In this document: positions 33,040 to 46,190 of the stretch, piece by piece | Layout of the letters: each line of letters starts with the position of its first letter | How positions within the stretch are numbered: position 1 is the first letter of the stretch | DNA from: Stomorhina lunata | Taxonomy: Eukaryota > Arthropoda > Insecta > Diptera > Rhiniidae | Direction: 5' to 3' | Assembly: GCA_933228675.1 (NCBI GenBank) | Contig: OW121741.1 | Location: 57,266,056-57,330,055, forward strand | Length of the DNA stretch: 64,000 nt | The notes under the pieces: generated by a model | The model's input: the letters and a program-made list of their open reading frames with translations, nothing else | Told to the model about the DNA's origin: nothing | Databases searched by the model: none | Program-made: the position numbers and the translations under genes

Positions 33040-36000
33040 CTTACTTACTTACTTAAATGGCCTATTGTAACAACCTGTTTAGGTCAAAGGCCGACACTGA
33101 CCTCCTAGTGGTATCACCCGGGTAGCTACGTTAACACCCGTTAAAGTAGTGAGCTAATAAGTGCCGCGAGTTCCCCCATAAGAACTATAAAAACATGGGT
33201 CTGGGACGTCGGGCTAGTAACCCACTCCTAGAAAAAAATTACTATGAAAAAGAATTAAAACGGCCCTCCCTAATGTTGACGACTATGGCAAACGAAAAAA
33301 GGACCATGATTTAAGGATCAGCACATGGAACATCCGAACCCTCTACAGAGGAGGTGCTTTGACCCAGTTGATGGATGTCCTCGAGGAATATAAATGCGAT
33401 CTAACTGCTGTCCAGGAAGTAAGATGGAATGGCAACTGCGTCGCCAAGACACCAAAAGGTGACCTATATTACAGCTGCCATCAGAGAAAGCATGAATTTG
33501 GTTGCGGATTTATAGTCAGCAAAAAAATGCGAAACCTAGTCTCCAGATTCACCCCAGTTAACGAAAGATTAGCAACAATTCGTATAAAAGCTAAATACTT
33601 CTATCTGAGTTTAATTTGTGCTCACGCTCCCACAGAGGATAAAGATGAAGATTTAAAAGAAGCCTTTTATGAGCAACTCGAGGAAGTATATGATAGTTGC
33701 CCTAATCATGACGTAAAAATAATACTGGGTGATTTTAACGCAAAGATTGGACAGGAAAGTTGCTTTGAGCCCACTGTCGGTAAATTCAGCCTCCATAAGG
33801 TAACATCTGACAATGGTATAAGGCTGGTCTCTTTTGCGGCTGCTCGAAATATGGTAGTGAGTAGCACCAGATTTCAACACCGTAGAATACACAAAGCTAC
33901 GTGGGTGTCTCCCGATCAAATGACAAAAAATCAAATAGACCATATTGTAGTTGACGGAAGGCACTCATCAAGCGTATTGGATGTGCGTACAATTCGGGGA
34001 GCCAATATGGACTCCGATCACTATCTTGTTGCAGCCAAGGTGAGAACACGCCTGAGTGTGTCGCGAAACATGCAGACAGAATCGCAAAGGAAATTTAACA
34101 CCACCAAGCTACAATCCCATCAAATTGCCACAGATTACTCGCGACGAATAGCTCAATTACTTGGAGAAAATATTTCAACTCCCAACGACATCAGCGCTCT
34201 ATGGCAACATATTGCCAGCTCAATGAAAACTGCCGCAAAAACTGTATTGGGGTTCCAGAACCCTCTTCCAAAAAACTCTTGGTATGACGAGGAGTGCCGC
34301 AATGCCACTGCGGCGAAAAATGCAGCCTATAGGGCAACCCTGCAGTCAGTAGTTACTCGTCGAACTTTAGAAAGATATAGAGAAAGAAAGAGGGAAGAGA
34401 AACGCCTATTCCGAAGAAAAAAGAGAGAAATGGAAAGACGTGTGTTCGAGGAGATTGAGTTATATAAGAGTCGTAATGAAGTGCGTAAATTTTATCAAAA
34501 AGTTAAACATCAGACGGATGGTTTTAGCAATTGTATTCTCTCCTACAAAGACGACCAAGGAAACCTGGTAACGGATGCTGAAACCGTACTGAAACTGTGG
34601 AAGGAGCACTTTTTCAAATTGTTGGTATCAAATGAAAGCGACCAAGATGACACGCCTGAACAAATCAATGATGATGGCGTTCTATGTCCACCACCAAACC
34701 AAAATGAGATTAGAATCGCTATAAATCGACTAAAAAATAACAAAGCTGCGGGTGTCGATGGTCTTCCTGCTGAGCTTTTTAAGGCCGGAGGAGATGAGTT
34801 GATAAGGCTTATGTCCCAACTTATAGAAGCAATATGGTCAGAAGAATACATGCCAGACGATTGGAATCTTAGTGTCCTTTGTCCTGTGCACAAAAAAGGA
34901 GATAAAACTGTGTGTGCAAATTACAGAGGGATAAGTCTCCTCTCAATTGCATATAAGATTCTATCTAACGAAATAATTGGGACGTACCAATGTGGCTTTA
35001 GACCAGGTAAATCAACCACTGACCAGATCTTTACTCTACGTCAGATCCTGGAGAAGACCCAAGAGAAACAAATTGACACGTATCATCTCTTTGTTGACTA
35101 CAAAGCAGCTTTTGACAGCCCGATACGGAAGAAGGTGTTTGAAGCAATGTCTGAGTTCGGCATCCCCACGAAGCTAATAAAGTTATGCAGGATGACACTA
35201 ACTAATACAATATCATCTGTTAAGATAGGTAAGAACCTATCAGAGTCTTTCATAACTAAACGGGGTTTCAGACAAGGTGATAGTCTATCATGTGATCTCT
35301 TCAATATTGTGCTAGAGAAAATCTTACGTGATGCAGCAGTTAATACAAGTGGTACAATCTTCAATAGAAAACATATGCTACTCGCGTATGCCGATGACAT
35401 TGATATTATGGGGCGCACTTTACGCGAGGTAACTGCCGCCTTTTCCAATATCGAGAAGGAATCAAACAAAATGGGTTTAGCTGTAAATGAATCAAAAACA
35501 AAACTGATGGTTTCTTCAGGCAGACAGACCACTAGAATTGGATCACATGTGCCCGTAGAAAACTATAGTATCGAAGTTGTAAAAGAATTTGTATACCTTG
35601 GTACCGCTGTGAACATCAACAACGATATAAGCTTTGAAATTAAACGTAGAATAATACTTGCCAATAGATGCTATTTTGGCCTAAGCAAACAGCTAAGAAA
35701 TAAAGTCCTCTCCGTAAGAACTAAAATTACGCTCTATAAAACGCTTATACTACCCGTGTTACTGTATGGTGCAGAATCATGGGTACTTGCACAGGCAGAT
35801 GAAGCTATCCTTGGAGTGTTTGAGAGGAAAATCCTACGAAAAATATTTGGACCAGTCTGCGTCAACAATGAGTATCGACATCGAATGAATCATGAGCTGT
35901 ATGAGTTATACGCTGACATAGACATAGTAAAACGCATTAAGCAACAACGGCTGCGCTGGCTAGGACATGTTGTGCGAATGGATGAAAATACTCCGGCAAG

Positions 36001-36150
36001 AAAAGTGTTTGATAATGATCCTGAGGGAACTCGTAGAAGAGGGCGCCCAAAACTTCGATGGAAAGACCAAGTAGAAGAAAATCTTTCAAAACTTGGCATA
36101 AAAAGTTGGAGAATATGCGCACAAGATAGAAGCGCATGGAATTCTAAAAT
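33040..36150 (+). mobile_element. RTE-type non-LTR retrotransposon, duplicate copy 1
   Basis: Starts with TTACTTACTTACTT, has about 200 bases of 5' region, one ORF for endonuclease plus reverse transcriptase, and virtually no 3' UTR. The left target duplication is 33028-33039; the right one is lost at the duplication junction. Confidence 0.88.
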
Positions 36151-36184
36151 TAGATACCCTTCACCAATGGTGTTTAAAAAGTGA
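33244..36184 (+). pseudogene. RTE endonuclease-reverse transcriptase, copy 1 (5' frameshift)
   Basis: The ATG at 33244 is separated from the body by an 8-bp deletion after codon 3 relative to copy 2, so it meets a stop at once. The body stays open for over 930 codons. Apurinic-type endonuclease: STWNIRTL, QEVRWNG, GDFNAKIG, SDHYLV. Reverse transcriptase: HKKGDKTVCANYRGISLLS, FVDYKAAFDS, RQGDSLSCDLFN, and the catalytic YADD at 35387-35398. The C-terminal domain has RLRWLGHVVRMDE and RRRGRPKLRWKD, typical of RTE/BovB/Jam-like proteins. A short internal loss after YKILSN seems shared by both copies (inference). The frame runs past the element into duplicated repeat and stops at 36184. Confidence 0.9.
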
Positions 36185-38642
36185 AGTACATACATAATCG
36201 AAAGAGTTTATGGTAAAATATGTATAATTCTGTAGACTAATTTAAGTGAATTACCGTGGTTTATAATGCTTAAATTTATATACATACAAACATATATTCA
36301 ATATACATATTTTCTGATTAAAAGAAAACTAAAAATTAGAAAACGGTCGCGGTTCTAAAAAGTTCATAAATATGCAATTTTATCTTAACTTAGTAAGCCA
36401 CTGAGTCCCTTTTCAATAATATTTGGTAAATGTTATTCCATCTTTATATATGATAAAATTCATTAATTTTGTATTATGGATATAAAAGAAGTTCTTGGTT
36501 AGTTATCTAAAACATCAAGGTTAGCGGACCGATTTAGATCAAACTTTTGCCAACAATATTTGGGAGTGATTGTTTTTTACAATCTATAGAAGCCTTAGAA
36601 TCTTAAGGTATACGGAATTAGTGAGATTTCTAAATTGTTATCAGACCTATATGTATCGGAAAATTACTTGAATTTGTGTAATATAAAAGTTATTGGATTA
36701 ATTAAGATGAATACATATGCGATAATATTTGGGAAGTATTATTCTAGCCTAGGTATCATAGATGTATATTTCATTTCATTTTGAATGTGCATATATTAGA
36801 AAGTTAGTGTTTAACCAAGTTTATCTACCAAGTAAGTGGACCGATTTAGATGAACAATATTTGGAAGGTGTCTTTTATCAATATATTATACCAATATTTT
36901 GCTAAAACAACTGTTAGTTTTAGATGCATGTGCAAAATTGACTAAATTATTTTCTGTATAAATTCTAAAAGGACAACCCTCATTTCAATATACAACACTA
37001 CAAGTCACAAAAGTTCTATTGTTTATTATTAAGAAATGGTATCTTGATTCTGGCCTCTTGGCGATATCTCTATTGTAATGAGTTATAGCAGTACTGTACT
37101 GAGGTGTATTTAATGTAAGTTCTGAAAGATTACAAGTTGTAAAGTATTATATAAATACTTTAATATCATAGTAAGCCATTGAGTCCCTTTACATATAACG
37201 GTTTCACAATGTTCGAATGTCAGACCACAAATTCATGTGATATGCCCTATGTTCATCTGAAATCGGTTTGTAGAGCATCTGGAGGGAGTACTGACATGAA
37301 ATTATATATAATGCTTTTGAACTCGTCAAAACACCAGACACCTCATTTTAGGAAATTTCCCTACGCACCATAACCTACATGAGTTATAAATTCGATTTTA
37401 GAAAAAAACCAACTAAGTTAAAAAAGTAAAAAATTAATTAAAAATTCGGAAATTTGTGATAATCGGTTTTAGTGTTTTGGAGATATTCCAGGTGTTTGTG
37501 GACCGGTTTCCTAAAATCTGATATGTATTATACTGGCCCATTATATTATATATTTACTTTATAATGCTCAGAAGTCAGACCAATTATTTAGGATATCTCA
37601 GGCGTTTTTCAACCGATTTTGATGAAATTTAATAGCGAAATTTCATAAAAACTGATATACAATTTATGTCGATACAATCTCTGGCAGCCTCACAAACTTG
37701 ATTTCAACAGATAGACGGACATCGCTTAATCGATTCTCCTGCTGATTCTGAGTCGATCGGGTCAGCGACAAATAATGAAGAAATTACAAACTGAATGACA
37801 AACTTATAATACCCTTTCACCTATTGGTGAAGGGTATAAAAATAATATCCAAAAACAGTTCTCTAACTAATGAATACGTCAAGTCAAATTTACATGTTAA
37901 TGCTGGCAACATCATCATTCTCTCTTGTCTCTTTATAGTTAAAGATACAAAACAACGAATTAATAATTCATTGTTTCCTCCGGGTAGTCGAATTTCTAAA
38001 TAATGTTTTGTATGTTTTTAATATAAAATAACATTTTTCTTCTTTTCTTAATGTAAAATTATGTTATATAAAAGCATAAACTAAACACATCTATAATACA
38101 GTAAAATAATAAATAGACAATTTTTTATTAAGGGTTTTAACCGATTATCTTCTAATTCATGTTGAGTGCTTATACATCACTATAATGTTTTTTGTAAATT
38201 TCATTGACCGATGTCTGTTTTTTGTTGAAAACATGAATTTTTGTTTAAAATTAGAATTTGTATAATCAATTTTTGATTTTAGTATGAAATATGTAAAATA
38301 GAGTATGAAATATCGTGGAAATTAAATTTTATAAATTTTCCACCCCCCGAAACCTTTTATATGATAAAAAATAGCAAGTTATAAAAAATATGATAACGAA
38401 ATTTCGTAAAAATATTATTTTTAATTAGATAAGTCTGAAAACTTTAATATTTTCATTAAAAGTCTTCACAAAATATTATTTATCGAAACAGTAAATATTT
38501 TACTGGCTTTAAATCAGTGTTGAAAATTACTTCAGTTTTTCACAGTATAAGTTTTATGCTTAACTGAAACTGCAGTAACAAAATCAGCAAAAGCTAAATG
38601 AAAAGAAAAAAAGAAAAAAGTAAAGCTGACAAGTTTATTTTA

Positions 38643-38708
38643 AATATCGGGTTAAATTTCAAGGGCCGATGTTGATTTTGAATAAAACACAAACTATTTA
38701 GGAAATTA
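38643..38708 (-). mobile_element. Mariner-like element, end cut off by the LTR retrotransposon
   Basis: Reads GGGTTAAATTTCAAGGGCCG, matching the inverted end of the mariner-like element at 55093-55127 (GTGGTTAAATTGTAAGGGCC on the minus strand). ATTA at 38705-38708 is repeated at 54406-54409, the target duplication of the LTR element. This and 54410-55127 are therefore two halves of one transposon. Confidence 0.8.
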
Positions 38709-40054
38709 TGTAATGGTAGTTAAGAGCAAATGGAAATTCTAACATTTCAGGTAATATAACACTATCTGTAGCACAGTGTAACATCTTTATTTTAATATTT
38801 CTTTAAATAATTTTTTTTTAATAAACGAAATTTGCAAAGAGCTAGATTTGATAATTTTATATACAATACATAGTATGTTAGGAGCATAGTGCGTTAGGAA
38901 CCATTGGCGGAAAACTCCTAGAATTTTTTTGGTCAAGTAGTTCCAGTCATGGGTTAATTGCCTAAAATCAAATACAAAGATTTTTAATCAATCTATTATT
39001 TTTTTAAGAGAAGAAATCACTGCACAGAATATACTTACTTCTATTCTCTTTTGCTGGAAATCACAAATTAATTATTTTGAGATAGTATATATTTTATTTC
39101 TTTAGTTTACTATAATTTATTGATTTTATTTAATTTCTTTTAAATCATATGGTTAATGATTTTTGGTTTATCTTTGTGTTGCAAAATTATTATTATCTAC
39201 ACTTTATATGTATTTACTGACTGATGGTGATGCTTGATGAAGGTTGATGTCCGTGATAACCTTCAAAGTGTAAGTGATGCTAATAATTGAATGATGGTAT
39301 TTTCTTTGTAAAATTATGTAAATTTATTAAAATTCATAGAATTTTGATTATCAAAAAGATAATTTTGGAAAAAAAAGGAATCATTTTCATATAAACTTTG
39401 ATAAATTTAATGTTAATTTTCCAAACAATTAATTTTTACCACCCTGTTGGTAGCGAGTTTTATCATTTAGCAAAATAAGATTTTATAGTATTTACTACTA
39501 TTTAGCTCCCTTTTCATGCAACATTAAAAAGCTTTTTAATAGAATTTTGGGAGATCGAGTTAACTTCTTAAAAACTGAAAAGAGCATCGTTCTTTCCTTT
39601 TACAAATTCAAAGCGTTTGCATCTTAATTGCAACGTGGTTAAAAGTTAACTAATAAATTAAAAACTTTAAGATTTTAATATAAAAATGATTTTAATATAA
39701 AAAAGTCGGTTTTTGTGTCAAAGTAAGAAAAGATCCTGAATTACATCTTCCTTGAATGTACCCCGAATAAGGTACCATTATTTTTAACACGCTTTCATCT
39801 AAAGACAAACACGACAGGTTGTCAGAATTGGGAAATCAGAATCCCTATTTTATATCCTGTAATTAAGTTTTTGCAACTTGGTGCCAAATGTTGGCCTACT
39901 AAACAGTCGTCTACAGTCCAGAGTCCGAATGAAGATAGTTCCGTATTAATCCCAAGTTTTCGCTCACAGTAAATCTAAGTTCCAGCAAAATCAAGTTTTC
40001 ACCGCCTTTTATCATCGTATCGTCAGCACTTTGTCCGCATCATAACCTAGAATT

Positions 40055-40066
40055 ATAATCTAAATC
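40055..40066. other. RTE target-site duplication (with 42948-42959)
   Basis: ATAATCTAAATC flanks the RTE on both sides. The right LTR has one uninterrupted copy at about 52534-52545, an empty site that fixes the element ends to the base, apart from one or two ambiguous A. Confidence 0.92.
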
Positions 40067-42947
40067 TTACTTACTTACTTAAATGGCCTATTGTAACAAC
40101 CTGTTTAGGTCAAAGGCCGACACTGACCTCCTAGTGGTATCACCCGGGTAGCTACGTTAACACCCGTTAAAGTAGTGAGCTAATAAGTGCCGCGAGTTCC
40201 CCCATAAGAACTATAAAAACATGGGTCTGGGACGTCGGGCTAGTAACCCACTCCTAGAAAAAAATTACTATGAAAAAGCAAAAAAGAATTAAAACGGCCC
40301 TCCCTAATGTTGACGACTATGGCAAACGAAAAAAGGACCATGATTTAAGGATCAGCACATGGAACATCCGAACCCTCTACAGAGGAGGTGCTTTGACCCA
40401 GTTGATGGATGTCCTCGAGGAATATAAATGCGATCTAACTGCTGTCCAGGAAGTAAGATGGAATGGCAACGGCGTCGCCAAGACACCAAAAGGTGACCTA
40501 TATTACAGCTGCCATCAGAGAAAGCATGAATTTGGTTGCGGATTTATAGTCAGCAAAAAAATGCGAAACCTAGTCTCCAGATTCACCCCAGTTAACGAAA
40601 GATTAGCAACAATTCGTATAAAAGCTAAATACTTCTATCTGAGTTTAATTTGTGCTCACGCTCCCACAGAGGATAAAGATGAAGATTTAAAAGAAGCCTT
40701 TTATGAGCAACTCGAGGAAGTATATGATAGTTGCCCTAATCATGACGTAAAAATAATACTGGGTGATTTTAACGCAAAGATTGGACAGGAAAGTTGCTTT
40801 GAGCCCACTGTCGGTAAATTCAGCCTCCATAAGGTAACATCTGACAATGGTATAAGGCTGGTCTCTTTTGCGGCTGCTCGAAATATGGTAGTGAGTAGCA
40901 CCAGATTTCAACACCGTAGAATACACAAAGCTACGTGGGTGTCTCCCGATCAAATGACAAAAAATCAAATAGACCATATTGTAGTTGACGGAAGGCACTC
41001 ATCAAGCGTATTGGATGTGCGTACAATTCGGGGAGCCAATATGGACTCCGATCACTATCTTGTTGCAGCCAAGGTGAGAACACGCCTGAGTGTGTCGCGA
41101 AACATGCAGACAGAATCGCAAAGGAAATTTAACACCACCAAGCTACAATCCCATCAAATTGCCACAGATTACTCGCGACGAATAGCTCAATTACTTGGAG
41201 AAAATATTTCAACTCCCAACGACATCAGCGCTCTATGGCAACATATTGCCAGCTCAATGAAAACTGCCGCAAAAACTGTATTGGGGTTCCAGAACCCTCT
41301 TCCAAAAAACTCTTGGTATGACGAGGAGTGCCGCAATGCCACTGCGGCGAAAAATGCAGCCTATAGGGCAACCCTGCAGTCAGTAGTTACTCGTCGAACT
41401 TTAGAAAGATATAGAGAAAGAAAGAGGGAAGAGAAACGCCTATTCCGAAGAAAAAAGAGAGAAATGGAAAGACGTGTGTTCGAGGAGATTGAGTTATATA
41501 AGAGTCGTAATGAAGTGCGTAAATTTTATCAAAAAGTTAAACATCAGACGGATGGTTTTAGCAATTGTATTCTCTCCTACAAAGACGACCAAGGAAACCT
41601 GGTAACGGATGCTGAAACCGTACTGAAACTGTGGAAGGAGCACTTTTTCAAATTGTTGGTATCAAATGAAAGCGACCAAGATGACACGCCTGAACAAATC
41701 AATGATGATGGCGTTCTATGTCCACCACCAAACCAAAATGAGATTAGAATCGCTATAAATCGACTAAAAAATAACAAAGCTGCGGGTGTCGATGGTCTTC
41801 CTGCTGAGCTTTTTAAGGCCGGAGGAGATGAGTTGATAAGGCTTATGTCCCAACTTATAGAAGCAATATGGTCAGAAGAATACATGCCAGACGATTGGAA
41901 TCTTAGTGTCCTTTGTCCTGTGCACAAAAAAGGAGATAAAACTGTGTGTGCAAATTACAGAGGGATAAGTCTCCTCTCAATTGCATATAAGATTCTATCT
42001 AACGAAATAATTGGGACGTACCACTGTGGCTTTAGACCAGGTAAATCAACCACTGACCAGATCTTTACTCTACGTCAGATCCTGGAGAAGACCCAAGAGA
42101 AACAAATTGACACGTATCATCTCTTTGTTGACTACAAAGCAGCTTTTGACAGCCCGATACGGAAGAAGGTGTTTGAAGCAATGTCTGAGTTCGGCATCCC
42201 CACGAAGCTAATAAAGTTATGCAGGAGGTAACTGCCGCCTTTTCCAATATCGAGAAGGAATCAAACAAAATGGGTTTAGCTGTAAATGAATCAAAAACAA
42301 AACTGATGGTTTCTTCAGACAGACAGACCACTAGAATTGGATCACATGTGCCCGTAGAAAACTATAGTATCGAAGTTGTAAAAGAATTTGTATACCTTGG
42401 TACCGCTGTGAACATCAACAACGATATAAGCTTTGAAATTAAACGTAGAATAATACTTGCCAATAGATGCTATTTTGGCCTAAGCAAACAGCTAAGAAAT
42501 AAAGTCCTCTCCGTAAGAACTAAAATTACGCTCTATAAAACGCTTATACTACCCGTGTTACTGTATGGTGCAGAATCATGGGTACTTGCACAGGCAGATG
42601 AAGCTATCCTTGGAGTGTTTGAGAGGAAAATCCTACGAAAAATATTTGGACCAGTCTGCGTCAACAATGAGTATCGACATCGAATGAATCATGAGCTGTA
42701 TGAGTTATACGCTGACATAGACATAGTAAAACGCATTAAGCAACAACGGCTGCGCTGGCTAGGACATGTTGTGCGAATGGATGAAAATACTCCGGCAAGA
42801 AAAGTGTTTGATAATGATCCTGAGGGAACTCGTAGAAGAGGGCGCCCAAAACTTCGATGGAAAGACCAAGTAGAAGAAAATCTTTCAAAACTTGGCATAA
42901 AAAGTTGGAGAATATGCGCACAAGATAGAAGCGCATGGAATTCTAAA
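40067..42947 (+). mobile_element. RTE-type non-LTR retrotransposon, copy 2 (2881 bp)
   Basis: Inserted in the left LTR. It begins (TTAC)3-TT and ends TTCTAAA directly at the target duplication, with no poly-A or simple-repeat tail. A 235-bp internal deletion (equivalent to 35191-35425 of copy 1) removes the RT catalytic core. Confidence 0.92.
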
Positions 42948-42956
42948 ATAATCTAA
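40270..42956 (+). pseudogene. RTE endonuclease-reverse transcriptase, copy 2 (235-bp deletion)
   Basis: Intact from the ATG at 40270 (MKKQKRIKTALPNVDDYG) through the endonuclease and the first RT blocks to 42224. There a 235-bp deletion joins GCAG to GAGGTAACTG, loses the YADD box and shifts the frame, so the first ORF stops at 42231. The remainder is open at 42219-42956 and contains the RT thumb and C-terminal domain. The final TAA (42954-42956) lies in the target duplication, so the element itself supplied no stop codon here. Confidence 0.92.
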
Positions 42957-44823
42957 ATCATCAAGTCCTAAAATCATCTTCGTTATATAACCTATTCAAT
43001 AATGCATCCAATTGAAATCATCATTCATCTGTAATCACAAATAGTTTCACCTAACATCCTCCTTTGCACCTAAATATCATCTTGTCATCATCATCATAAT
43101 CAGTTAATTTACCTAATCACCGATTAAAAACAGTCTAAAATGTTCTAAAAAGTCCGAAATTACATCGAGTTTGCTAACATAATTTTAACTCTAAAAATGA
43201 ATCTTATTAAAACCTAAATCTCAAACTTAAAACTAGTTAACAAAAATCTAACCTATATCGAACTATATCATTATAAAATTACACTAAATCCTTTTTTTTA
43301 ATCATTAAATCCATTATATTTAACATATCGTGGAATTTACAAAGACTCTTTGAATTCATTCAATCTATTTATTATTCTAATTAAAATTTACTAGTAAAAC
43401 TAAATTTATATAATTAAAAAATGTAACTCATTTACATAAATTTCCTAATTAAAATCTAAATTAAATTAAAATACTTTTTCCCTAACCTAATATCACAGAA
43501 TATGTATATTAAATAGTGGATTTTTCTATATTTAACAAAAATTAACATAAAATGAATTTATACATATTTTAAGTTATATTATTAAAGAACGTATGTTATG
43601 ATCACTAACACCATTATGAAAATATATCAAATTCTAAAACCCTAACCTTTTATTTCACACTTTAAAACCAATACTAACCAATTGGCAAACTTCGTAATGC
43701 AAGTAAATTTTTTTTTAACATTTCACATTCCAATAATTATCATCGACATGTTCCTGTTGGAGGCCTTCACCTAGAGCAGATTGATAGGGTAAGTCACCGC
43801 AACATTTTTTTTATAACTTCTTGCATTTATCAACATTTAAAAGAAACAACAATCATTTTGAAACATAGATTAAATTTCTGATCAATAACATTATTTCTTA
43901 ATGTTATTGAGTAATTGCAATGTTAATTTACAACTTTAACATAATTGCGTTTGGTTTTATTTAAAATTTGCTTTTAATTACTCTTATTATTTTTTTTTTT
44001 TTGATTTTTGTCTCTTGACTTTGCCATAATTATCTTTATGAAACACAACATATATTAAAACAAAATTTAAAACAAAAGTAATATAAATAACATTAACCCC
44101 TTAAAACGCATAATTTACGTAATGTGAATCACGTTTTAAAGTTAAATATTAGGGTTACATTTCTTTTCAAATAATCTTTTCTATTTGGATATTTAATTGG
44201 AATAAAATTATAGAATTGACAAAAAAAAAATGTTAGTATTCTAAAATAATATAACGATGTATTTGATAACTAAGTTAAATGAGCTGAATAAATAATTTGT
44301 AATAATATCCTAATATGGATTGCTAAACTTAAAGTAAAGGGTGTTTTCTTACGATGGAAGTAGAGGAATAAGAGCTTTATCTATACTTTTTATTGGGGTT
44401 TCATAAAACTTTAGTCACTGAAACTATGGAGGCGAGGGTAAAGAGACTGTATCTTCAAATATCATCTAAGACAGATACCTCAATGGAATATTTGACTAAC
44501 CCTTCAACAATTTTTTTCTTTTCCCACATTTGACTAGATTTGGGGCAGAAATTTGTGACACTTTACATATAGTCTAGTCTATTAGTCCTTACATCTGATG
44601 ACCAACGAAATAAATAGGGAGTCTATAAAAAAATCTTGTAATGCTATAGGAATTTAGACAGGAAAGGACCGAACCTCCCCAATCCCGACTGTTGCTAGCA
44701 ACATAATGGCTCCCGCAGTCCTACTCCTTCTCTATTTTTTAATTCCCAATGATTTCCTTTTGGATTCGTATTGGGTTTTATAGACATATTACGTTATCGC
44801 GTTTGCACATTACATAACATAAA

Positions 44824-44840
44824 TGGCGCCCAACGTGGGG
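44824..44840 (+). other. tRNA-Lys primer-binding site
   Basis: TGGCGCCCAACGTGGGG, complementary to the 3' end of insect tRNA-Lys (CUU), starting four bases after the LTR end. Confidence 0.9.
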
Positions 44841-46190
44841 CAACACCAACCAAACCCTTAAGATTTTTCAGATTTACATTCTTTGGTGAAACTTGAAAAG
44901 TCCTAGTAGTTTGTGTTTGCTCTACACAATCCGATAGTTTTTTTTTATAAATTTCAGTATGTGTGAGGAAATTCTAAAGTTTTTAGATTTCATGATCCTT
45001 GGTTATAAATAGTATATTGGATTTTTCAGGATCTTCAGCTACTTGAGGTTTTTAATTCGAATTGACTGACCGCTTAACACCAATGTAGTTTTTATAATCA
45101 AATGTAGTTTTAGCTAAAAATTTTAAGTTTTCTTTAGTTTTGAACCGTATTAGAAGTATCACTGAGTCTGTGAACACGTCTGAAGCCCCTAGTTAACATA
45201 CGGATATCACATATTATGCTGATTGCGAATATATGACTGATGTTAACTAGACTAGTGTGAAAATGTTTAGATTTGTTAGCTTTTTGTGTTCGGACTTTAT
45301 GATAATTTTAATGATGTTCATAGCTCCATAGCCTTGTTTTTTTATTTTAGTTAGTCAAGTTTTTTCAATTAATTAAAGTTTTTCTTCTACTCATCTAATA
45401 GAAAACACCCAGATATTTCATTATTTTTATACATTTCTTCATAAAATTATAATATTTTTAAAATCAGAATATTTCCCAAGATTATTTTGAGAAAGATTAA
45501 CATTTTGAAAACCAAAGTATGTATAATAATTTGTTACATTTTCTTTTTGCTGAAAATCTAAATTGTCATTTAATATGGTTTTGCGTATTGTGTTAAGATT
45601 TCGTCACATTTTTCTTGATGAAAATCCGATCAATTTTCTATATGTAAAATTTTATTTTTCTATATATATATTCTGTCAATTTTTAAGATAAAAATTTCGA
45701 ACATTAACTGTTTACTGAGCGATTTCAGAATTCAAAATTATATTCAAAATTATATTTCAGTGAAACTGAACAAATTTTTCGAAAAAAAAGAACAACAATA
45801 ATTTTGTTAAAAATCATTTAAATAAATGATTTATCATTAAAAAAATTCATAATTCAGAATATGAAAAACCCTTTTAACATTAACTGTTATTTTACAAACC
45901 ATTATGAAATAAAATCCTCTTTACAATAAAAATTTAAAATTTTTATAAAATATACATATTTAAAATTTTGTCTATTTAATTGTCGAAGTATTTCGAAAAC
46001 ACACTCGTTGGCAACTTTATGATACGGAAAGGATAAATCAATGCATTTACATTTTTGTTATTGAAAGATTGTACAATCGAGATAAAATTAAACTAGCTTT
46101 TATTTGTTTAAAACACTTTTTGAGGTTTCTGAATAGAGTCGTTAGAAGTTAATCAATACTTATTTAATCCGGTGTTTTCTAGTATTTAAA
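44841..46190 (+). other. Long 5' leader of the giant-LTR element
   Basis: About 1.35 kb of AT-rich sequence without an ORF of note, between the primer site and the first ATG of the RING ORF. Confidence 0.6.

Larger units (their letters stand above)
29131..36156 (+). repeat. 7026-bp tandem segmental duplication, copy 1
   Basis: Runs from CCCTTCACCAATGG to the 3' end of the RTE element, where the same CCCTTCACCAATGG starts copy 2 at 36157. Contents in order: DINE-1-like repeat, 0.8 kb of unique-looking sequence, the mariner end, the 5' part of the long LTR and the RTE. The copies differ by scattered single bases plus an 8-bp indel (33253 region) and a 235-bp deletion in copy 2. Confidence 0.93.
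36157..42947 (+). repeat. 7-kb tandem segmental duplication, copy 2
   Basis: Matches copy 1 at a constant offset of 7026 until the 8-bp indel near 40280. It continues into the rest of the LTR at 42948, so this copy is joined to the full retroelement and copy 1 is the partial duplicate. Confidence 0.93.
38709..44819 (+). repeat. Left LTR, interrupted by the RTE element
   Basis: The pieces 38709-40066 and 42960-44819 match the right LTR 51337-54405, which lacks several short stretches present here (for example 28 bp near 39130 and about 110 bp near 39590-39700). It ends ACATAACA four bases before the primer site. It contains a GTAAGT donor-like site near 43791 and no gene. The indels make the LTR pair older than the RTE insertion. 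Confidence 0.92.

Noticed and set aside
34543..35532. Long antisense frames under the RTE polymerase
   Set aside because: Overlapping frames opposite a real ORF with strong domain evidence; the same in both duplicates.
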